Shown here in pieces: positions 1-9,329 of a stretch of DNA of 64,000 nucleotides. The notes under the pieces were generated by a model. That model did no database searches. It saw nothing but the letters and a program-made list of their open reading frames with translations, and was not told the DNA's origin. The position numbers and the translations under genes are program-made. Location: the NCBI RefSeq assembly GCF_014650115.1, contig NZ_BMUI01000001.1, positions 124,001 to 188,000 on the forward strand, written 5' to 3'. The stretch's first letter is position 1. Every line of letters begins with the position of its first letter. This DNA is from Streptomyces olivaceoviridis. GTDB lineage: Bacteria > Actinomycetota > Actinomycetes > Streptomycetales > Streptomycetaceae.

Positions 1-32
1 GATGGCCTCCGCTAGCGCCCGAGGAGGCGGAC

Positions 33-665
33 ATGGCCACACACGCGGTGCACACGAGGAAGGCCGAGGAACGACGGCCCCGGCTGGACGACCATCTGCC
101 CGTCGACCACCGGCTCAACCAGGTCTACCGGGTCGGTGCCGGCCTCATCGGCGGATTCCTGGTCGCCTTCGGCATTCTCGGCCTGATCGACCAGATCGGC
201 TTCTTCAGCACGGGCGGCAACACGGTCGCCGGGCTGAACTCCAACGGCGCGCTGAGTGTGCTGTCGATCTGCATCGGCGCGCTGCTGCTGGTCGGCATGG
301 TGATCGGCGGGAACCTCGCGTCGACCCTGAACATGGTCCTCGGCGTGCTGTTCCTGCTGAACGGCTTCCTGTTCCTCGGCCTGCTGGACACCAGCAGCAA
401 CTTCCTGGCGTTCAAGATCCAGAACGTGTTCTTCAGCTTCGTCGTGGGCCTGCTGCTGATGACCTTCGGCATGTACGGCCGGGTCGGTCACAACCTGCCG
501 CACGACAACCCCTACTGGCGGGCCCGCCACCCCGACGCCTCCCCGCAGGAACAGCGGACGCCGCCCGAGCAGCTGACGCGGCGGGAGCGGCGTCCGCGGG
601 ACGAACAGCGGGAGGGGCAGGAGCAACGGGGCCCGCGCCAGCCTGGACCGGGTCAGGTCCTGTAG
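33..665 (+). CDS. DUF4383 family integral membrane protein
   Basis: The 210-residue protein has four strongly hydrophobic segments, at roughly residues 32-55, 72-92, 96-118 and 127-148. A charged N-terminus and a long hydrophilic C-terminal tail rich in R, E and Q flank them. This layout matches the actinobacterial DUF4383 family, whose function is unknown. The ATG at 33 is preceded by GGAGG six bases upstream. The stop lies 13 bases inside the convergent amidase gene, so the two 3' ends overlap. The fold assignment is by pattern. No catalytic residue is apparent, so I propose no function beyond a plasma-membrane protein. Confidence 0.85.
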   Translation: MATHAVHTRKAEERRPRLDDHLPVDHRLNQVYRVGAGLIGGFLVAFGILGLIDQIGFFSTGGNTVAGLNSNGALSVLSICIGALLLVGMVIGGNLASTLNMVLGVLFLLNGFLFLGLLDTSSNFLAFKIQNVFFSFVVGLLLMTFGMYGRVGHNLPHDNPYWRARHPDASPQEQRTPPEQLTRRERRPRDEQREGQEQRGPRQPGPGQVL

Positions 666-1834
666 GCGTAGAACGCCGCGTTCGGGTACGAGGCGACGAG
701 GCTGGCCACCGACCGGTTGTACGTGTTGGTCGAGTGGTAGCTCACGTACGGCACGCCCCGGCTGTCCCGGTACGTGACGATCATCGAGTGGTCCTTGGAC
801 CCGTCCCGGTTGAAGTCCATCTGGAGCACGTCGCCGAGGTCCATCTGGTAGACGTTGGCGAGGCTGGTGGCGCGCTTCGAGGACAGGGCGAACCAGGAGA
901 ACTCGTTGACGCCGACGAACGAGTCCGACTGGATGTCGGCGGTGCCGAACCACTTCTTCCAGTCGTACGTGTAGCCGGGCACGTGCTTCCAGCCGCCGGC
1001 CTTCAGGACCTGGCTGACGAAGTTGGTGCAGTCACCGCCGGCCCCCTGCCCGTTGAAGTCCGGGTAGGCGGGGTTGTACTTGTTCCAGTACTTCTGCGCG
1101 TACGCGACCATGGCCTTGTAGTCGTAGCCGGTCGCGGAGAAGTTCTTCTTGTTGACCGGTGCGGGCCAGGTGGTGGCGGCACGGGCCGCGGAGGGCGGGC
1201 CGTCGTCCGCGGTGGCGGTCTTCACCGAGGTGACGGCGGGCTTGGCGACCTGGTTCACCGCGAGGTAGCCGTCGTCGGTGTCCCGGATGCCGGTGAGCCG
1301 CCAGGTGCCGTGCCGGTCGGCCTGGAAGGTCAGCTCGTGGTGGGCCTGGAAGCCGGTCGACTTCGGTCCCTTGGCGGTGGCCTCGCCATAGGTCAGCGAC
1401 GTGGTCTCGGTGACGGCGACCTTGGCGTGCCGGCCCTTCACCCGGGTCGCGTCGAGCGTGACCTTGGTGCTGCCCGCGCGGTACGTCTCGCCCAGCCGGG
1501 CCAGCCGGCCACGGCGGTCACGCAGCTCGTCCAGCGCGGACTTCTCCTGGCGGGTCTGCCCGCCGGACAGGCGCACGGAACCGGAGAAGCCGGACGTGTG
1601 CCGGGTCTCCGCCTTCCCGGCGCCCTCCACGAGGGCCTGCGTGCGGTCGGTGAAGACCGCGTCGGCCAGCCGCTGGAAGGTCGCTTTGGTCGCCGCGTCC
1701 ACCGTCGGGTCGTCGGTCACCGCCGCACCGGCGCTCCAGTTGGGCACCAGGGCCACGCCGGCGACCACCGAGGCGGCCGCGGCGGTGACTATGGCCGTGC
1801 GGCGCCGCCCACGGCTCAGTCTTCTAGATTTCAA
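653..1834 (-). CDS. Secreted amidase-domain (Amidase_6-like) protein
   Basis: A 393-residue exported protein. It starts with a positively charged stretch (SRGRRRTA) followed by an Ala/Val-rich signal peptide ending near residue 38. The C-terminal third, from about residue 235, has the putative amidase domain layout, with YDYKAMVAYAQKYW and then GGDCTNFVSQ, whose Cys269 would be the nucleophile. Downstream SMIVTY and SYHSTN blocks are typical of the same papain-like fold. The start is TTG at 1834, chosen because GAGGGG sits seven bases upstream and the signal peptide begins there. It probably cleaves peptide or amide bonds in the wall, but the substrate is not known. Confidence 0.85.
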   Translation of the reverse strand: MKSRRLSRGRRRTAIVTAAAASVVAGVALVPNWSAGAAVTDDPTVDAATKATFQRLADAVFTDRTQALVEGAGKAETRHTSGFSGSVRLSGGQTRQEKSALDELRDRRGRLARLGETYRAGSTKVTLDATRVKGRHAKVAVTETTSLTYGEATAKGPKSTGFQAHHELTFQADRHGTWRLTGIRDTDDGYLAVNQVAKPAVTSVKTATADDGPPSAARAATTWPAPVNKKNFSATGYDYKAMVAYAQKYWNKYNPAYPDFNGQGAGGDCTNFVSQVLKAGGWKHVPGYTYDWKKWFGTADIQSDSFVGVNEFSWFALSSKRATSLANVYQMDLGDVLQMDFNRDGSKDHSMIVTYRDSRGVPYVSYHSTNTYNRSVASLVASYPNAAFYAYRT

Positions 1835-1943
1835 TGATGTTCCCCTCTACGCCGGTACACCTACCGGGCGAGGGGCATCTTCGCACGCCGTGTGCGTCGG
1901 TTGTGAAGGGGGTTGCACAAGTGGAATCCCCGGTGCGCGCCCG

Positions 1944-3239
1944 TCACTTGACGACCGCCGACCAGTCGGGCGACTGCGCCGGGTCGAGGCTGCGCAGGGC
2001 GGCCAGGGTCTGCGGCTTCTGCGCGTCGAGCCAGTCGGCCAGCTCCTTGAAGGACACGCACTTGACGCCCTCCTTGGTGCAGACGTTCTTGACCACCTGG
2101 TCGATGGACTTCATGTAGATGCCGCCGTTCCAGTCCTCGAAGTGGTTGCCGATGAACAGCGGGGCCCGGCTGCCGTAGTACACCCGGTTGAAGCCGGCCA
2201 TGTACGAGTCGACGGTCTGCTGCTGCCACTGGGGGAAGTTGGCCGGGTCGCCCTGGGTCTCACCGTCGGACTGGTTGTAGAGGAAGTTGAAGTCCATGGA
2301 CAGGCCCTGGTACTTGCCGCTCTCGTACGGCAGCATCTGGAGCGGGAAGTCCCATATGCCCTTCTTCTTCGACGGCCATATCTGGAAGTCGCCCGGTGAA
2401 CTGGCGTCGTAGCGCCAGCCGTAGCCCTTCATGGCCTTGAGCAGGTTCGGCTGCCCCTCCAGGCAGGGCGCCCGGCCGCCGGTGACCTCCTTCTTGAAGT
2501 CGAAGGGCAGCGGCGCGAGGTCCTTGAAGCCGGTGTTGGTCTTCCAGTGCTCCACGAAGGAGTAGAACTGGTCGATCTCGCTCTTCCACTCCTCGACGCT
2601 CCAGTCGCCGCCGCCCTTGGCGCCGCAGAAGTGGCCGTTGAAGTGGGTGCCGATCTCGTTGCCGTCCTCGTACGCCTTGCCCAGCTGCTCCACCGTGGTG
2701 CGGATGTGGTCGTCGGTGGCGTAGTCGATGGCGGCGTCGCCCGGGGAGTGCATGGGGCCGTGGTACTGGGACTTCTTGCTCTTGGGCAGCAGGTAGATGC
2801 CGGTGAGGAAGAAGGTCATGTGGGCGTTGTACTCCTTGGCCAGCTCCCGGTAGTGCGAGAACAGGTGGTCGCTGCCCTCCAGCGCGCCGTCCCAGGAGAA
2901 GACCACGAACTGCGGCGGCTTCTCACCGGGCTTGAGCGGCACCGGCTTCAACTGCCCCTTCTGCGGCCCGGTGTAGGAGGTGGAGCCGTCCCCGAGGACC
3001 TTGGTCCTGCCGTCCCACTCCGGGGTCGGACTGGCCTTCGGCGTGCTCTTCTGTCTCTTGCCGGCCGCGGCGGCCGGTGTGCTGTTGCCGTCCGTGCCGG
3101 ACAGCGCCAGGAACCCGGCGACCAGCGAGGCGACGACGAGGAGGGCGGCCAGCGTCAGAACCTGCGGCCGGGTGGCGCGGGGCGCGCTGCGGCTGCGGGG
3201 GGCTCGGCGGCGGCCTGACGACGACATCTTGCGGGGCAT
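1944..3239 (-). CDS. Membrane-anchored polysaccharide-deacetylase-like protein
   Basis: The protein has an Arg/Ser-rich N-terminus, a single hydrophobic segment (LTLAALLVVASLVAGFLAL) and a linker rich in Ala and Lys. A large extracellular domain follows, with FVVFSWDGALEG and IGTHFNGHF, resembling the Asp and His-x3-His metal motifs of NodB-type carbohydrate deacetylases. The fit is loose, so the activity (deacetylation of a wall polysaccharide) is inference. The frame stays open to an ATG at 3317, which would overlap the upstream PBP gene by 35 bases. I prefer the ATG at 3239 (MPRKMSSSGRRR), with 3227 as an alternative. None has a convincing ribosome site. It sits 43 bases after the PBP gene on the same strand, so co-transcription is likely. 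Confidence 0.75.
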   Translation of the reverse strand: MPRKMSSSGRRRAPRSRSAPRATRPQVLTLAALLVVASLVAGFLALSGTDGNSTPAAAAGKRQKSTPKASPTPEWDGRTKVLGDGSTSYTGPQKGQLKPVPLKPGEKPPQFVVFSWDGALEGSDHLFSHYRELAKEYNAHMTFFLTGIYLLPKSKKSQYHGPMHSPGDAAIDYATDDHIRTTVEQLGKAYEDGNEIGTHFNGHFCGAKGGGDWSVEEWKSEIDQFYSFVEHWKTNTGFKDLAPLPFDFKKEVTGGRAPCLEGQPNLLKAMKGYGWRYDASSPGDFQIWPSKKKGIWDFPLQMLPYESGKYQGLSMDFNFLYNQSDGETQGDPANFPQWQQQTVDSYMAGFNRVYYGSRAPLFIGNHFEDWNGGIYMKSIDQVVKNVCTKEGVKCVSFKELADWLDAQKPQTLAALRSLDPAQSPDWSAVVK

Positions 3240-3282
3240 GCGCGGCTCATTCTGCGGAAGGGGAGGGGGTACGGGCCCCGGC

Positions 3283-5511
3283 TCAGCCGAGACCCGTCGC
3301 TGCCGACCAGAGGGCATACGGGACGCTGTGGGCGGACGAGCCGGCCAGACCCTTGAGCGGCAGTGGCTCCAGGGACTTGGCCAGGTCGATCCGGTAGACG
3401 ACGATCGCGGTGGACACGGAGTCGGCCGTGCCGACGTACCAGGCGGCGGTGTCCTTCTCGGTGGTGCCGGCCTTCCCGGACACCCCGGCCCGGCCGGCCG
3501 CCGCCTCCGGATGGGCGGTGCGGAAGGAGTCGGTGAGCGCCTGCGTGACCTCCTCGGCCACCTTGGCGCCGACCGCGCGCTCCGGGCGCGGGGTGGCCAG
3601 GGCGACCGGGGAGCCGTTGCGGGTGATCCGGCGCACCGAGTACGGCTCGGTGTGGTTGCCGCCGGCGGCGAAGGTGGCGTAGCCGCCGGCCATCCGGATC
3701 GCGCTGGGCGTGGAGTTCCCCATCGACAGGGCCGGGACCCGGGGGCCGATGCTGGAGGACAGCAGCCCGGACGCCACGGCGGTCCGGCGCACCTTGTCCA
3801 GGCCGGTGTCCATGCCGAGCTGCATGAACGGCGTGTTCACGGACCGGGCCATGGCCTCGCGCAGACTGACGTCCCCGTACGACCGGCCGCCGTCGTTGTG
3901 CGCGGCGACCTTCTTGCCGCTGCGGTCCCAGTACGGCCCCTCGGGGGTGGTGACGGGCACCCCGTCGTCGCCGTCGTAGACGCTGTCGGGGGTGACGGGG
4001 GTGGCGGGGCCGGTGCGCGTCTTGTGCACGCCGTGTTCGAGCCCGGCGGCGTAGACGAACGGCGTGAACGCGGTGCCGGCCGGGACGGTGGTCGCGTTGG
4101 ACTCGTTGTAGCCCTGGGTACGGTGGTCGGGGCCGCCGTAGACGGCGAGGATCCGGCCGTCCGCGGCCACCGAGGCGGCGCCGTAGTGCCCGTTCTTCGC
4201 CACCGCCGGGTTGTCCTGCCTGGCCTGCTCGCGGGCCTTGGTGACGGCGTCGGTGAGGGCCTTCTCCCGCTTGCGGTCGAAGGTCGTGTAGATCTGGTAG
4301 CCGCCCAGGTCGAACTGCTTGTCCGTCAGGTGCCCGGCCTTCTTGGCGTACTGCGAGGCCAGCTCCACCAGGTAGTCGCTCTGCGCGCCGGTGTTGTACA
4401 GCGGGTTGCTCTTCAGCGGCTCGGGGAACGCGGTGTACTTGGCCCGTTCCTGCGGCGACAGCTTGCCGATCTTGACCATGCGGTCGAGGATCCAGGTCCA
4501 GCGCTCCACGGCCCGCGCGTGGTTGGCCTTGCTGAGCGTGGGGTCGAACAGGCCGGCGCCCTTGAGCAGGCCGGCGAGCATGGCCGCCTCGGAGGCGTTG
4601 AGCTTGCCGACGTCCTTGCCGTAGTACGCCTGGGCGGCGCGCTGGATGCCGTAGCTGCCGCGGCCGAACCAGCTGGTGTTGAGATAGCCCTCCAGGATCT
4701 GGTCCTTGCTCATCCTGTTGTCCAGTTTGAGGGCGATCATCGCTTCGGTGAATTTGCGGCTGATGGTCTGGTTCTGCGTCAGATAGACATTCTTGACGTA
4801 TTGCTGGGTAATGGTCGATCCGCCCTCGGTGTCCCCTTGTCCCAGTGTGCGGAACACCGCCCGGGTGATACCCCTGGCGGATATACCCGGGTCCGAGTAG
4901 AAACTCTCGTTCTCCGCCGCGAGCACCGCCCAGCGGACGTCCGGGGGGATGTCCTTCAGCGGCATCGCCTGCCGCTGCACCCAGCCCGTACGGGCCATGG
5001 GCGTGCCGTCGGACCAGAAGTAGACGTTGTCCTGCTGGGTGGCGTACGAGTTGAGGTTCTCCGGTATGTCCGTCAGCGCGTACGCGGTGACGAGGAACGC
5101 GCCGAGCAGACCGAACGAGGTCAGGGCGGCGCCGAGCCACTGGCGCCAGGAGGGCATCCAGCGGCGCCAGCCGGTACGCCCGGGGCGCGGGTACACCGGC
5201 TTCAGGCGGCGCGCGTACGGGGCTATTCGGCGCGCGTGCGGGGCCAGCGGGCCGAGCAGCCGGACGACGGCGCCCAGGGCCGCCCTCGCGGGCGCGACGC
5301 GCTCCCGTCCGGCGGAGCGCGCGTCACGCCGGCGTTCGGCCCGGCCGCCGCCCGGAGCGGGCGGCTCCGGTGGCGGGGGCACGCGCAACTGCATGGTCTG
5401 GTCCGCCCTGAGGGCGTCCACTCTCAGATGCAGCGTCTCATCGGCGTCCAACGGCTCCTCGCCACGGCCACCCCCCATGGGGCCGTCCTCCCCCTGCGAC
5501 GCATCGGTCAC
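3283..5511 (-). CDS. Class A penicillin-binding protein (GT51 + degenerate transpeptidase)
   Basis: A bifunctional PBP architecture: acidic cytoplasmic N-terminus, one membrane segment (LGAALTSFGLLGAFLVTAYAL), then a GT51 glycosyltransferase with AAENESFYSDPG (Glu near residue 200) and GGSTITQQ, then a transpeptidase-like domain. That domain keeps SVN, but the SxxK serine motif reads T-A-F-T (residues about 480-483) and KTG reads KAG, so acyl transfer is doubtful. The frame is open to GTG 5580. I chose GTG 5511 because GGAGGG lies about nine bases upstream; ATG 5478 also has a good GGAGGA. The GT51 half should polymerise lipid II on the outer membrane face. Confidence 0.88.
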   Translation of the reverse strand: MTDASQGEDGPMGGGRGEEPLDADETLHLRVDALRADQTMQLRVPPPPEPPAPGGGRAERRRDARSAGRERVAPARAALGAVVRLLGPLAPHARRIAPYARRLKPVYPRPGRTGWRRWMPSWRQWLGAALTSFGLLGAFLVTAYALTDIPENLNSYATQQDNVYFWSDGTPMARTGWVQRQAMPLKDIPPDVRWAVLAAENESFYSDPGISARGITRAVFRTLGQGDTEGGSTITQQYVKNVYLTQNQTISRKFTEAMIALKLDNRMSKDQILEGYLNTSWFGRGSYGIQRAAQAYYGKDVGKLNASEAAMLAGLLKGAGLFDPTLSKANHARAVERWTWILDRMVKIGKLSPQERAKYTAFPEPLKSNPLYNTGAQSDYLVELASQYAKKAGHLTDKQFDLGGYQIYTTFDRKREKALTDAVTKAREQARQDNPAVAKNGHYGAASVAADGRILAVYGGPDHRTQGYNESNATTVPAGTAFTPFVYAAGLEHGVHKTRTGPATPVTPDSVYDGDDGVPVTTPEGPYWDRSGKKVAAHNDGGRSYGDVSLREAMARSVNTPFMQLGMDTGLDKVRRTAVASGLLSSSIGPRVPALSMGNSTPSAIRMAGGYATFAAGGNHTEPYSVRRITRNGSPVALATPRPERAVGAKVAEEVTQALTDSFRTAHPEAAAGRAGVSGKAGTTEKDTAAWYVGTADSVSTAIVVYRIDLAKSLEPLPLKGLAGSSAHSVPYALWSAATGLG

Positions 5512-5689
5512 GCCTGCGTCTCCCTCCGCACTCGGTCTTGCTCGCGCGGGTGAGCTGAGCATCCTCGCAACGGCGTTCACAAATTATCAGTAACGTTTTC
5601 GAATGCCCTGCACATATGCCGGATAGAAAGCAACGCTCATGAAACATTGAGACATCCCCGGCCGGGGCCTTGACGGCTAACCTGGAGCC

Positions 5690-5911
5690 ATGCCTCGTTA
5701 CGAGTACCGCTGCCGGACCTGCGGCGACACGTTCGAACTCAACCGGCCCATGGCCCAGTCCGCCGCCCCCGCGTCGTGCCCGGCGGGGCACGACGACACG
5801 GTGAAGCTCCTGTCGACGGTGGCGGTGGGCGTGTCGAACAACACGTCCGCGCCCGCGCCTTCGCCGAGGGCCGGTGGGGGCGGGTGCTGTGGTGGCGGGT
5901 GCTGCGGGTAG
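5690..5911 (+). CDS. FmdB-family zinc-ribbon protein
   Basis: A 73-residue protein that begins MPRYEYRCRTCGDTFEL, the signature of the FmdB/CxxC zinc-ribbon family. A first CxxC (residues 8-11) and a later Cys (about 30) would bind zinc. The tail is very rich in Gly and Cys (GGGGCCGGGCCG), a common and unexplained feature of actinobacterial members. FmdB was named after a regulator of amide metabolism, but the role of these short homologues is not established. TAACCT lies six bases before the ATG, so it could be leaderless, although GGAG overlaps the same stretch. It is divergent from the PBP gene. Confidence 0.85.
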   Translation: MPRYEYRCRTCGDTFELNRPMAQSAAPASCPAGHDDTVKLLSTVAVGVSNNTSAPAPSPRAGGGGCCGGGCCG

Positions 5912-5982
5912 CCGCCCACGCGGGTGCCGCGCGGTGCCGCCCTGCGGGTGCCGCGCCGTCGTGGCGTGTCGCGCCCAACGCG

Positions 5983-6010
5983 GCGGGGCCGCACACCGGC
6001 GCGGCCCCGC
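5983..6010. terminator. Hairpin terminator between FmdB and HAD genes
   Basis: Ten-base perfect stem (GCGGGGCCGC and its complement) with an eight-base loop, lying between two convergent genes 72 bases after the FmdB stop and just after the HAD stop. There is no U-tract, as is usual in Streptomyces. It could serve both strands. Confidence 0.7.
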
Positions 6011-6015
6011 ACCCC

Positions 6016-6828
6016 TCAGGCCGGCTGCCGAGTCGCCCTCAGGAACTCCCGTAGGATCCGCTCTCCCGCCAGGACGCCGCGTTCCGGGAGGGCGCTGATC
6101 TGCGGGGCCGTCCAGTCGGTGTCGGCGAGTTCGCCGTGGCCGGGGCGCCAGCCCCGGTCGGCGGCCAGCAGCAGGTCGGCGTCGAGCAGGGAGTCCCCGG
6201 CGGCCAGCGTCAGCTGCGCGCCGGTGCGGCGGGCCACCTCACGGACGGCCGCGCTCTTGGTGAGCGGCTTCGGTACGGCGTAGATCTTGCGTCCTTGCAG
6301 GGACACCGTCCAGCCCCGGTTCTCCGCCCACACCGCGAGCTCCTTCACCCAGTCCCCGGGCAGCAGTTCGCGCTCCACCACGAGGTAGGCGAACAGGTCC
6401 TCGGCGATCCGGTGCTTGCGCACCCACACCGGGTCGGCGGACCGCAGCAGGTACTCGCTGACCTCCGCCAGCGGCGCGCACTCGTCGGCGAGCCGTGCCT
6501 GGACGCCCGCGTGCCAGTCGTCGTCGGTGACCCCGTCGACCAGCAGATGGCCGCCGTTGGCGCAGATCGCGTACGCCGGCGGCGGGCCCGGCAGGTTGAT
6601 CCGCTGGTACTGCTTGCGCGTCCGGGTGGTCGTCGGCACGAAGACGGCCGTGTCGCCGAGGTCGGTGAGCAGCTGTGCCGCGGTCTCGGTCATGTAGGAC
6701 AGCGGCTTGGCCTCGTGCACCTCCACGCACAGCAGCCGGGGCGCCCGCGGGTCCGGCATGGTCAGCGCGAGGGCCGCCGAGGAGTAGATCAGCGTACGGT
6801 CCAGGTCGCTCGCCACCAGCACCGGCAT
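6016..6828 (-). CDS. HAD-family hydrolase of the Ter locus
   Basis: A 270-residue protein starting MPVLVASDLDRTLIY, where Asp8-x-Asp10-x-Thr12 is HAD motif I. A later AAGDSLLDADLLLAAD block matches motif IV, in which acidic residues hold Mg2+. Length and cap resemble Cof/sucrose-phosphatase-like HAD phosphatases. The ATG overlaps the TGA of the upstream PRTase-fusion gene (ATGA), so translation is probably coupled. HAD hydrolases recur with CitE-like and PRTase genes in Ter-associated operons and are thought to help make a small nucleoside-like molecule. The substrate here is unknown. Confidence 0.88.
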   Translation of the reverse strand: MPVLVASDLDRTLIYSSAALALTMPDPRAPRLLCVEVHEAKPLSYMTETAAQLLTDLGDTAVFVPTTTRTRKQYQRINLPGPPPAYAICANGGHLLVDGVTDDDWHAGVQARLADECAPLAEVSEYLLRSADPVWVRKHRIAEDLFAYLVVERELLPGDWVKELAVWAENRGWTVSLQGRKIYAVPKPLTKSAAVREVARRTGAQLTLAAGDSLLDADLLLAADRGWRPGHGELADTDWTAPQISALPERGVLAGERILREFLRATRQPA

Positions 6829-9290
6829 CAGACGTTCACCGCCTTGCCGTCGGCGCCCGTCGCGCCCCGCGTGTACTGGGGGTGGATCAGCCCGACGCAG
6901 GTGTACGGCAGGTCGTCCACCTCCTCCACCGGCGCCCCGCGCTGGTCGGCGAGCAGCCGCACATGGGCCAGGTCCGCGCCCGCCCCCGCCCGCGCGAGGA
7001 TCTTCCACGGCACCCGCCGCAGCAGCACCCGGGTGGTCTCGCCGACGCCGGGCTTGACGAGGTTGACGTCGTGGATGCCGTACTCCTCGCTGATCCGCTC
7101 GACCGCCCGCCAGCCCGCCCAGGTCGGGGTGCGGTCCGTGGTCGGCAGTTCCTTCACCGCGCCGTCCACGCCCTCGGCCACCTCGGGGAAGCGGGCGGCG
7201 ACGGCGTCGAGGAAGGCCACGGAGACGTCCGCGCCCGCGAGTTCGCGGTAGAACTTGGCGCCGTGGAAGTCGTGCGGGCCGACCAGGTCGGCGCGCAGCA
7301 CCGTGCGGGAGATCAGCCCGGAGACGGTCGAGTTGAGGCACGCGGAGGGGATGAGGAAGTCCTCGCGGGTGCCGTAGGTGCGTACGCAGGAGCCGGGATC
7401 GGCGAGGACCGCGATCTCCGGGTCGAATCCGCTGACGCCCTCCTTCCGCTCGAACTCCTCGACCGCCTGGGCGAGTTCGCGGGTGATCGCACCCTTGCCG
7501 GTCCAGCCGTCGACGAACACGACGTCCCGGGGGTCGTGGTGGGCGGCCAGCCAGCGCAGCGCGTTGGCGTCGATGCCCCGGCCGCGCACGATCGACACGG
7601 CGTAGTGCGGCAGGTCGAGACCGTGCCGGAACCGGGCCCAGCGGCGCATCAGGATGCCGACCGGGGTGCCGGCGCGGGCCAGGGAGACCAGCACCGGGCG
7701 GGGCGACCGCTCGGTGAGGACGGTCTCGGTCACGACACCGACGGCCTGCGCGAGGCGGGCGGCGGAGGCGTCCAGGGCCGCGTGGAACAGTTCCTGGTAC
7801 CGCGCGCTGGGCTGGTACTCCACCGGCAGCGACTCGGCGTAGTGCGCGCCGCCGCTCTGGATGGCCTCCTCCCGCTCCTCCGTCGGCGCCTCCAGGGTCA
7901 CGTCGGAGAGGTCCTGGAGCAGCCAGCCGACCTCCTCCGGCGCGTACGAGGAGAACGCGGGGCCACGGAGGGGCTCGGGCAGCATGGCCGGCCTTTCGGG
8001 AGCGTGCGGAACGTACGAGGGTACGACCGCGAGCAGGACGTGCGGGACGTGCGCGGCGAGGGCGGCCGGCAGGCCGTCGGGCGCGCGCAGGGCGGGGGTG
8101 TCGGCGACGGAGTCGACCACGGCGACGACGGCGTCGAAGCCGGCGCCGGCCACGTTGTAGGCGTACCGCTCGCCGGGCCCGTCGGCCGGGTCGTCGTGGG
8201 CCGGGAAGACCAGGCGGCTGCGGATCGCGTAGCCGGGGTCGTCGACCGCGAGCACGGGCGACCGGGTCGTGGTGGAGAACCGCACCTCGGCGTCCGTACC
8301 CCGCTCCACCTCCTGGGCGAGCCGCAGCGGAACGTACATCAGCTCCTCGGACCCGAGCACCAGGACACGCCGGGCCCCCGCGGGCAGGGCCGCGCGTATT
8401 CGCCCGGCCATGGCGGGAAGCGCCGCTTCGAGCCGGGCGCGGTGGGCGGGGGTGAAGCCGTGCCGGCCGCCGTCGGGGAGACCGGGGGGCCAGTGCAGGT
8501 CGACCTCGGTGACGTGGCCCGGCCGGTGCGCCCCTCCAGGGGCGCGGGCGACCGCGCTCGACCCGCACCCGGCGGACTCGTGGTGAGCCACCAGTTCCCG
8601 CCCCTTCTCCAGCACACCGTCCGGCAGTTGTACGGTCCCGGACGCGGCGGCGATCACCTCGACCCGGGCTCCGATCTCCCCCGCGAACCGCTGGAGACGA
8701 GCCGTGTCCTCGGCCGACCGCATGTCGACCAGAGCGACCACCACGTACCGCCGCCGCGGATACCGTGCGTGCAGATCACGCACGGTGTTCAGCACGGTGT
8801 TACCGGTGGAGAACTCGTCGTCCACCAGCACCAGCGGCCCGTCCCCGGCCAGCAGGGCGGGGTCTTCCGGCAGCAGGAGGTGCGACGTGGCATGCGAGTG
8901 CGACTCCTCGAAGCCGCCCGCAGGGGCGACCCCGGGAACCGCCCGCCGCGTGGAGTGCAGATACGGCACCGCGCCGAGGCCGTCGGCGACCGCGTGCCCC
9001 AGCCCCGTCGCCGTCTCCGCGTAGCCGAGGACGACAGCCCCGGCCCCTTCCGCGCCGAGCAGCGCGGCGACCCGCCGGCCCAGGCGGAAGCCGTACCCGT
9101 ACACCACGGCCGGCGACTGCGGGACGTGCTTGCCGAGGACGTTGGAGACCAGCAGGTGCGCCCGCTTGGGGTTGCGCCGCAGCGCGAGCCCGAGCAGGGC
9201 CGGCAGGCCGTCGTCGCCCACGAGTCCGACCCCGAGTCGTTCGGCGACCCAGCTGCCGGACCAGACCCCGTCGTTCACTGCGTTGTTCAT
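6828..9290 (-). CDS. PRTase-TRSP-StiP fusion protein of the Ter system
   Basis: An 820-residue multidomain protein. Residues about 1-220 form an orotate-phosphoribosyltransferase-like domain with the PRPP loop VLVDDEFSTGNT (Asp157-Asp158). About 270-440 correspond to the TRSP module. From about 455 a second PRTase-like fold, annotated in other genomes as PRTase_1 or cysteine protease StiP, carries FVDGWTGKGAI (Asp594) and PSACLNSTVSG, and the last ~80 residues look like the small PELOTA-type RNA-binding module. Domain names come from the known Ter-locus families and boundaries are approximate. The modules are often split into separate genes elsewhere. AAGGA precedes the ATG. It lies between the CitE-like and HAD genes in one operon. 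Confidence 0.85.
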   Translation of the reverse strand: MNNAVNDGVWSGSWVAERLGVGLVGDDGLPALLGLALRRNPKRAHLLVSNVLGKHVPQSPAVVYGYGFRLGRRVAALLGAEGAGAVVLGYAETATGLGHAVADGLGAVPYLHSTRRAVPGVAPAGGFEESHSHATSHLLLPEDPALLAGDGPLVLVDDEFSTGNTVLNTVRDLHARYPRRRYVVVALVDMRSAEDTARLQRFAGEIGARVEVIAAASGTVQLPDGVLEKGRELVAHHESAGCGSSAVARAPGGAHRPGHVTEVDLHWPPGLPDGGRHGFTPAHRARLEAALPAMAGRIRAALPAGARRVLVLGSEELMYVPLRLAQEVERGTDAEVRFSTTTRSPVLAVDDPGYAIRSRLVFPAHDDPADGPGERYAYNVAGAGFDAVVAVVDSVADTPALRAPDGLPAALAAHVPHVLLAVVPSYVPHAPERPAMLPEPLRGPAFSSYAPEEVGWLLQDLSDVTLEAPTEEREEAIQSGGAHYAESLPVEYQPSARYQELFHAALDASAARLAQAVGVVTETVLTERSPRPVLVSLARAGTPVGILMRRWARFRHGLDLPHYAVSIVRGRGIDANALRWLAAHHDPRDVVFVDGWTGKGAITRELAQAVEEFERKEGVSGFDPEIAVLADPGSCVRTYGTREDFLIPSACLNSTVSGLISRTVLRADLVGPHDFHGAKFYRELAGADVSVAFLDAVAARFPEVAEGVDGAVKELPTTDRTPTWAGWRAVERISEEYGIHDVNLVKPGVGETTRVLLRRVPWKILARAGAGADLAHVRLLADQRGAPVEEVDDLPYTCVGLIHPQYTRGATGADGKAVNV

Positions 9291-9329
9291 TCGTTCCTTG
9301 GAGAGGCGGAGGTGGAGGTGGAGAGAGGT

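Noticed and set aside
2..1837. A 611-codon plus-strand frame across the first two genes
   Set aside because: It runs through both the DUF4383 gene and the antisense of the amidase gene, with no recognisable sequence.
3240..3317. The longer start of the deacetylase-like gene at 3317
   Set aside because: It would overlap the PBP stop, has no ribosome site, and adds 26 residues of Pro/Glu-rich sequence before the basic membrane-anchor region.
5880..5911. Gly/Cys-rich FmdB tail as a frameshift artefact
   Set aside because: GGGGCC-type tails are usual in actinobacterial FmdB proteins and a stop follows directly.
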